Shown here piece after piece: positions 63,210 to 64,000 of a stretch of 64,000 nucleotides of DNA (its first letter is position 1; each line of letters starts with the position of its first letter). The notes under the pieces were generated by a model. The model saw only the letters and a program-made list of their open reading frames with translations, did no database searches and was not told the DNA's origin. Origin of the DNA: Phaeobacter sp. QD34_24 (GTDB lineage Bacteria; Pseudomonadota; Alphaproteobacteria; Rhodobacterales; Rhodobacteraceae); the NCBI RefSeq assembly GCF_028890115.1, contig NZ_JARCJD010000010.1, positions 62,001 through 126,000 on the forward strand. Reading direction: 5' to 3'. The translations under genes and the position numbers were made by a program.

Positions 63210-64000
63210 GTGAGCCCCTTTGTCATTGTCATCGTTCTCATGGCGGCGACGCTGCACGCGGTGTGGAACGCCATCGTCAAAACCGCCGAGGACCGCACCA
63301 CCATGCTGGGGCTGGTGGCGCTGGGCCATGTGATCCCGGGCGCGGTCATGGTCGCCCTGCTGCCACTGCCCGCAGTGGAAAGCCTGCCCTATGTGGCGGC
63401 CTCCACCCTGGTGCATTTCGGCTATTTCTACATGCTGGGGCGCGCCTATGCCCATGGCGATCTCAGCGTGGTCTACCCCATTGCCCGGGGCATCGTGCCG
63501 GCATTGGTGGCGCTATGGGCGATGCTATTTGCAGGGGAGGTTCTGCCGACCCAGGCCTGGGGCGGGATTGCGCTCATTGCCTGTGGTATCCAGCTCAGCA
63601 GTTGGCAGGCGCTGAGATCCGGTGTGGGGCGGGCAGCGCTGGGCTATGCTGTGGGGACCGGGATCTGCATCTCGGCCTATTCGCTGATCGATGGGCTTGG
63701 CGTGCGCCTGTCCGGGAATACCCTCAGCTATTGGGCCTGGGGCGCGTTTCTTGACTTGTTTGTGGCTTCGTTCATCGGGCTGCGCAAAAAGGCCAGTCTG
63801 GGTGCAGTGCGCCCGCGCAGCTGGATTATTGGTATCGGCGGCGGGTTCGTGTCGATGACGGCCTATGGGCTGGTTCTATACGCCAAGACCTTTGCTCCCC
63901 TGGGGGCGGTCTCGGCCTTGCGCGAAACATCGGTCATCTTCGCAGCCCTGATTGGATTCGTTTTCCTGAAAGAGGGCCACTGGATGCGCCGCCTGGGCGC
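63210..64000 (+). CDS. EamA/DMT family transporter, C-terminus cut by window edge
   Basis: 263 residues are visible from a GTG start with GAAAGG upstream, and the frame is open to the window end. ATLHAVWNAIVKTAEDRTTM, YFYMLGRAYAHGDLSVVYPI and ARGIVPALVALWAM are typical of the EamA fold, followed by the second repeat (AKTFAPLGAVSALRETSVIF). About eight or nine helices are seen. The substrate is unknown. Confidence 0.85.
   Translation, partial: MSPFVIVIVLMAATLHAVWNAIVKTAEDRTTMLGLVALGHVIPGAVMVALLPLPAVESLPYVAASTLVHFGYFYMLGRAYAHGDLSVVYPIARGIVPALVALWAMLFAGEVLPTQAWGGIALIACGIQLSSWQALRSGVGRAALGYAVGTGICISAYSLIDGLGVRLSGNTLSYWAWGAFLDLFVASFIGLRKKASLGAVRPRSWIIGIGGGFVSMTAYGLVLYAKTFAPLGAVSALRETSVIFAALIGFVFLKEGHWMRRLG

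Overview
The window looks like chromosomal DNA of a marine Roseobacter-group alphaproteobacterium (Rhodobacteraceae; Ruegeria, Phaeobacter or Leisingera-like). Supporting signs are high-GC codon use, the rpsA-ihfB-lapA-trpF-trpB gene order, a GAAC-N7-GAAC SOS box, an Irr-type ICE box in front of a membrane ferritin gene, and a cobalamin-riboswitch btuB-F-C-D-cbiZ salvage operon. Species was inferred from gene content only.

Layout. 0-1.5 kb: two accessory genes (one TerB-like and cut by the window edge) beside tRNA-Ser(GCU). 1.7-10.9 kb: housekeeping genes (ychF, trpA, lldD, rplY-pth), a lipid A deacylase-like protein, a hybrid histidine kinase, a serine hydrolase, a DUF2237 protein and a heme-oxygenase-like monooxygenase. 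10.9-15.8 kb: the rpsA-ihfB-lapA-trpF-trpB block on the minus strand. 15.9-17.3 kb: a KAP-family NTPase, probably accessory. 17.6-23.1 kb: the B12 riboswitch and the B12/cobinamide uptake and salvage operon. 23.1-43.2 kb: mostly single genes or pairs: a cyclodeaminase-like gene with HAD and EamA genes, sthA, fghA, mbfA, a cytochrome c' candidate, imuB, an ArsR-like regulator with a YqfO-like protein, NlpC/P60 with M17 aminopeptidase, carbonic anhydrase, an MFS carrier and asd. 43.25-44.05 kb: an 0.8 kb gene-free stretch packed with stem-loops. 44-57.6 kb: a liv-type ABC importer next to a complete lower homoprotocatechuate (3,4-dihydroxyphenylacetate) meta-cleavage pathway, with a divergent MarR-type regulator and an embedded aromatic amino acid decarboxylase. 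57.6-64 kb: glycerate kinase, a phosphonate monoester hydrolase/sulfatase-type enzyme, a DeoR regulator, a Na/Pi cotransporter and a truncated EamA transporter.

How the genes work together. BtuB brings corrinoids across the outer membrane, BtuFCD across the inner membrane, and CbiZ remodels cobinamides, all probably controlled by the riboswitch. HpaD (two unrelated ring-cleavage enzymes), HpaE, HpaF, an HpaG-like protein, HpaH and HpaI convert homoprotocatechuate towards pyruvate and succinic semialdehyde. The adjacent liv transporter may import the substrate, and the decarboxylase may feed in tyrosine- or DOPA-derived amines.

The least explained signal is non-coding. Four copies of a structured repeat occur at 30091-30158, 30862-30940, 43728-43799 and 43946-44047. 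They share a conserved first stem (usually a GTCA loop) and GCCC/GGGC blocks. Their second stem changes sequence from copy to copy but stays self-complementary. Two copies lie in the stem-loop array at 43.3-44.05 kb, which also holds a rod-shaped 6S-like RNA candidate.
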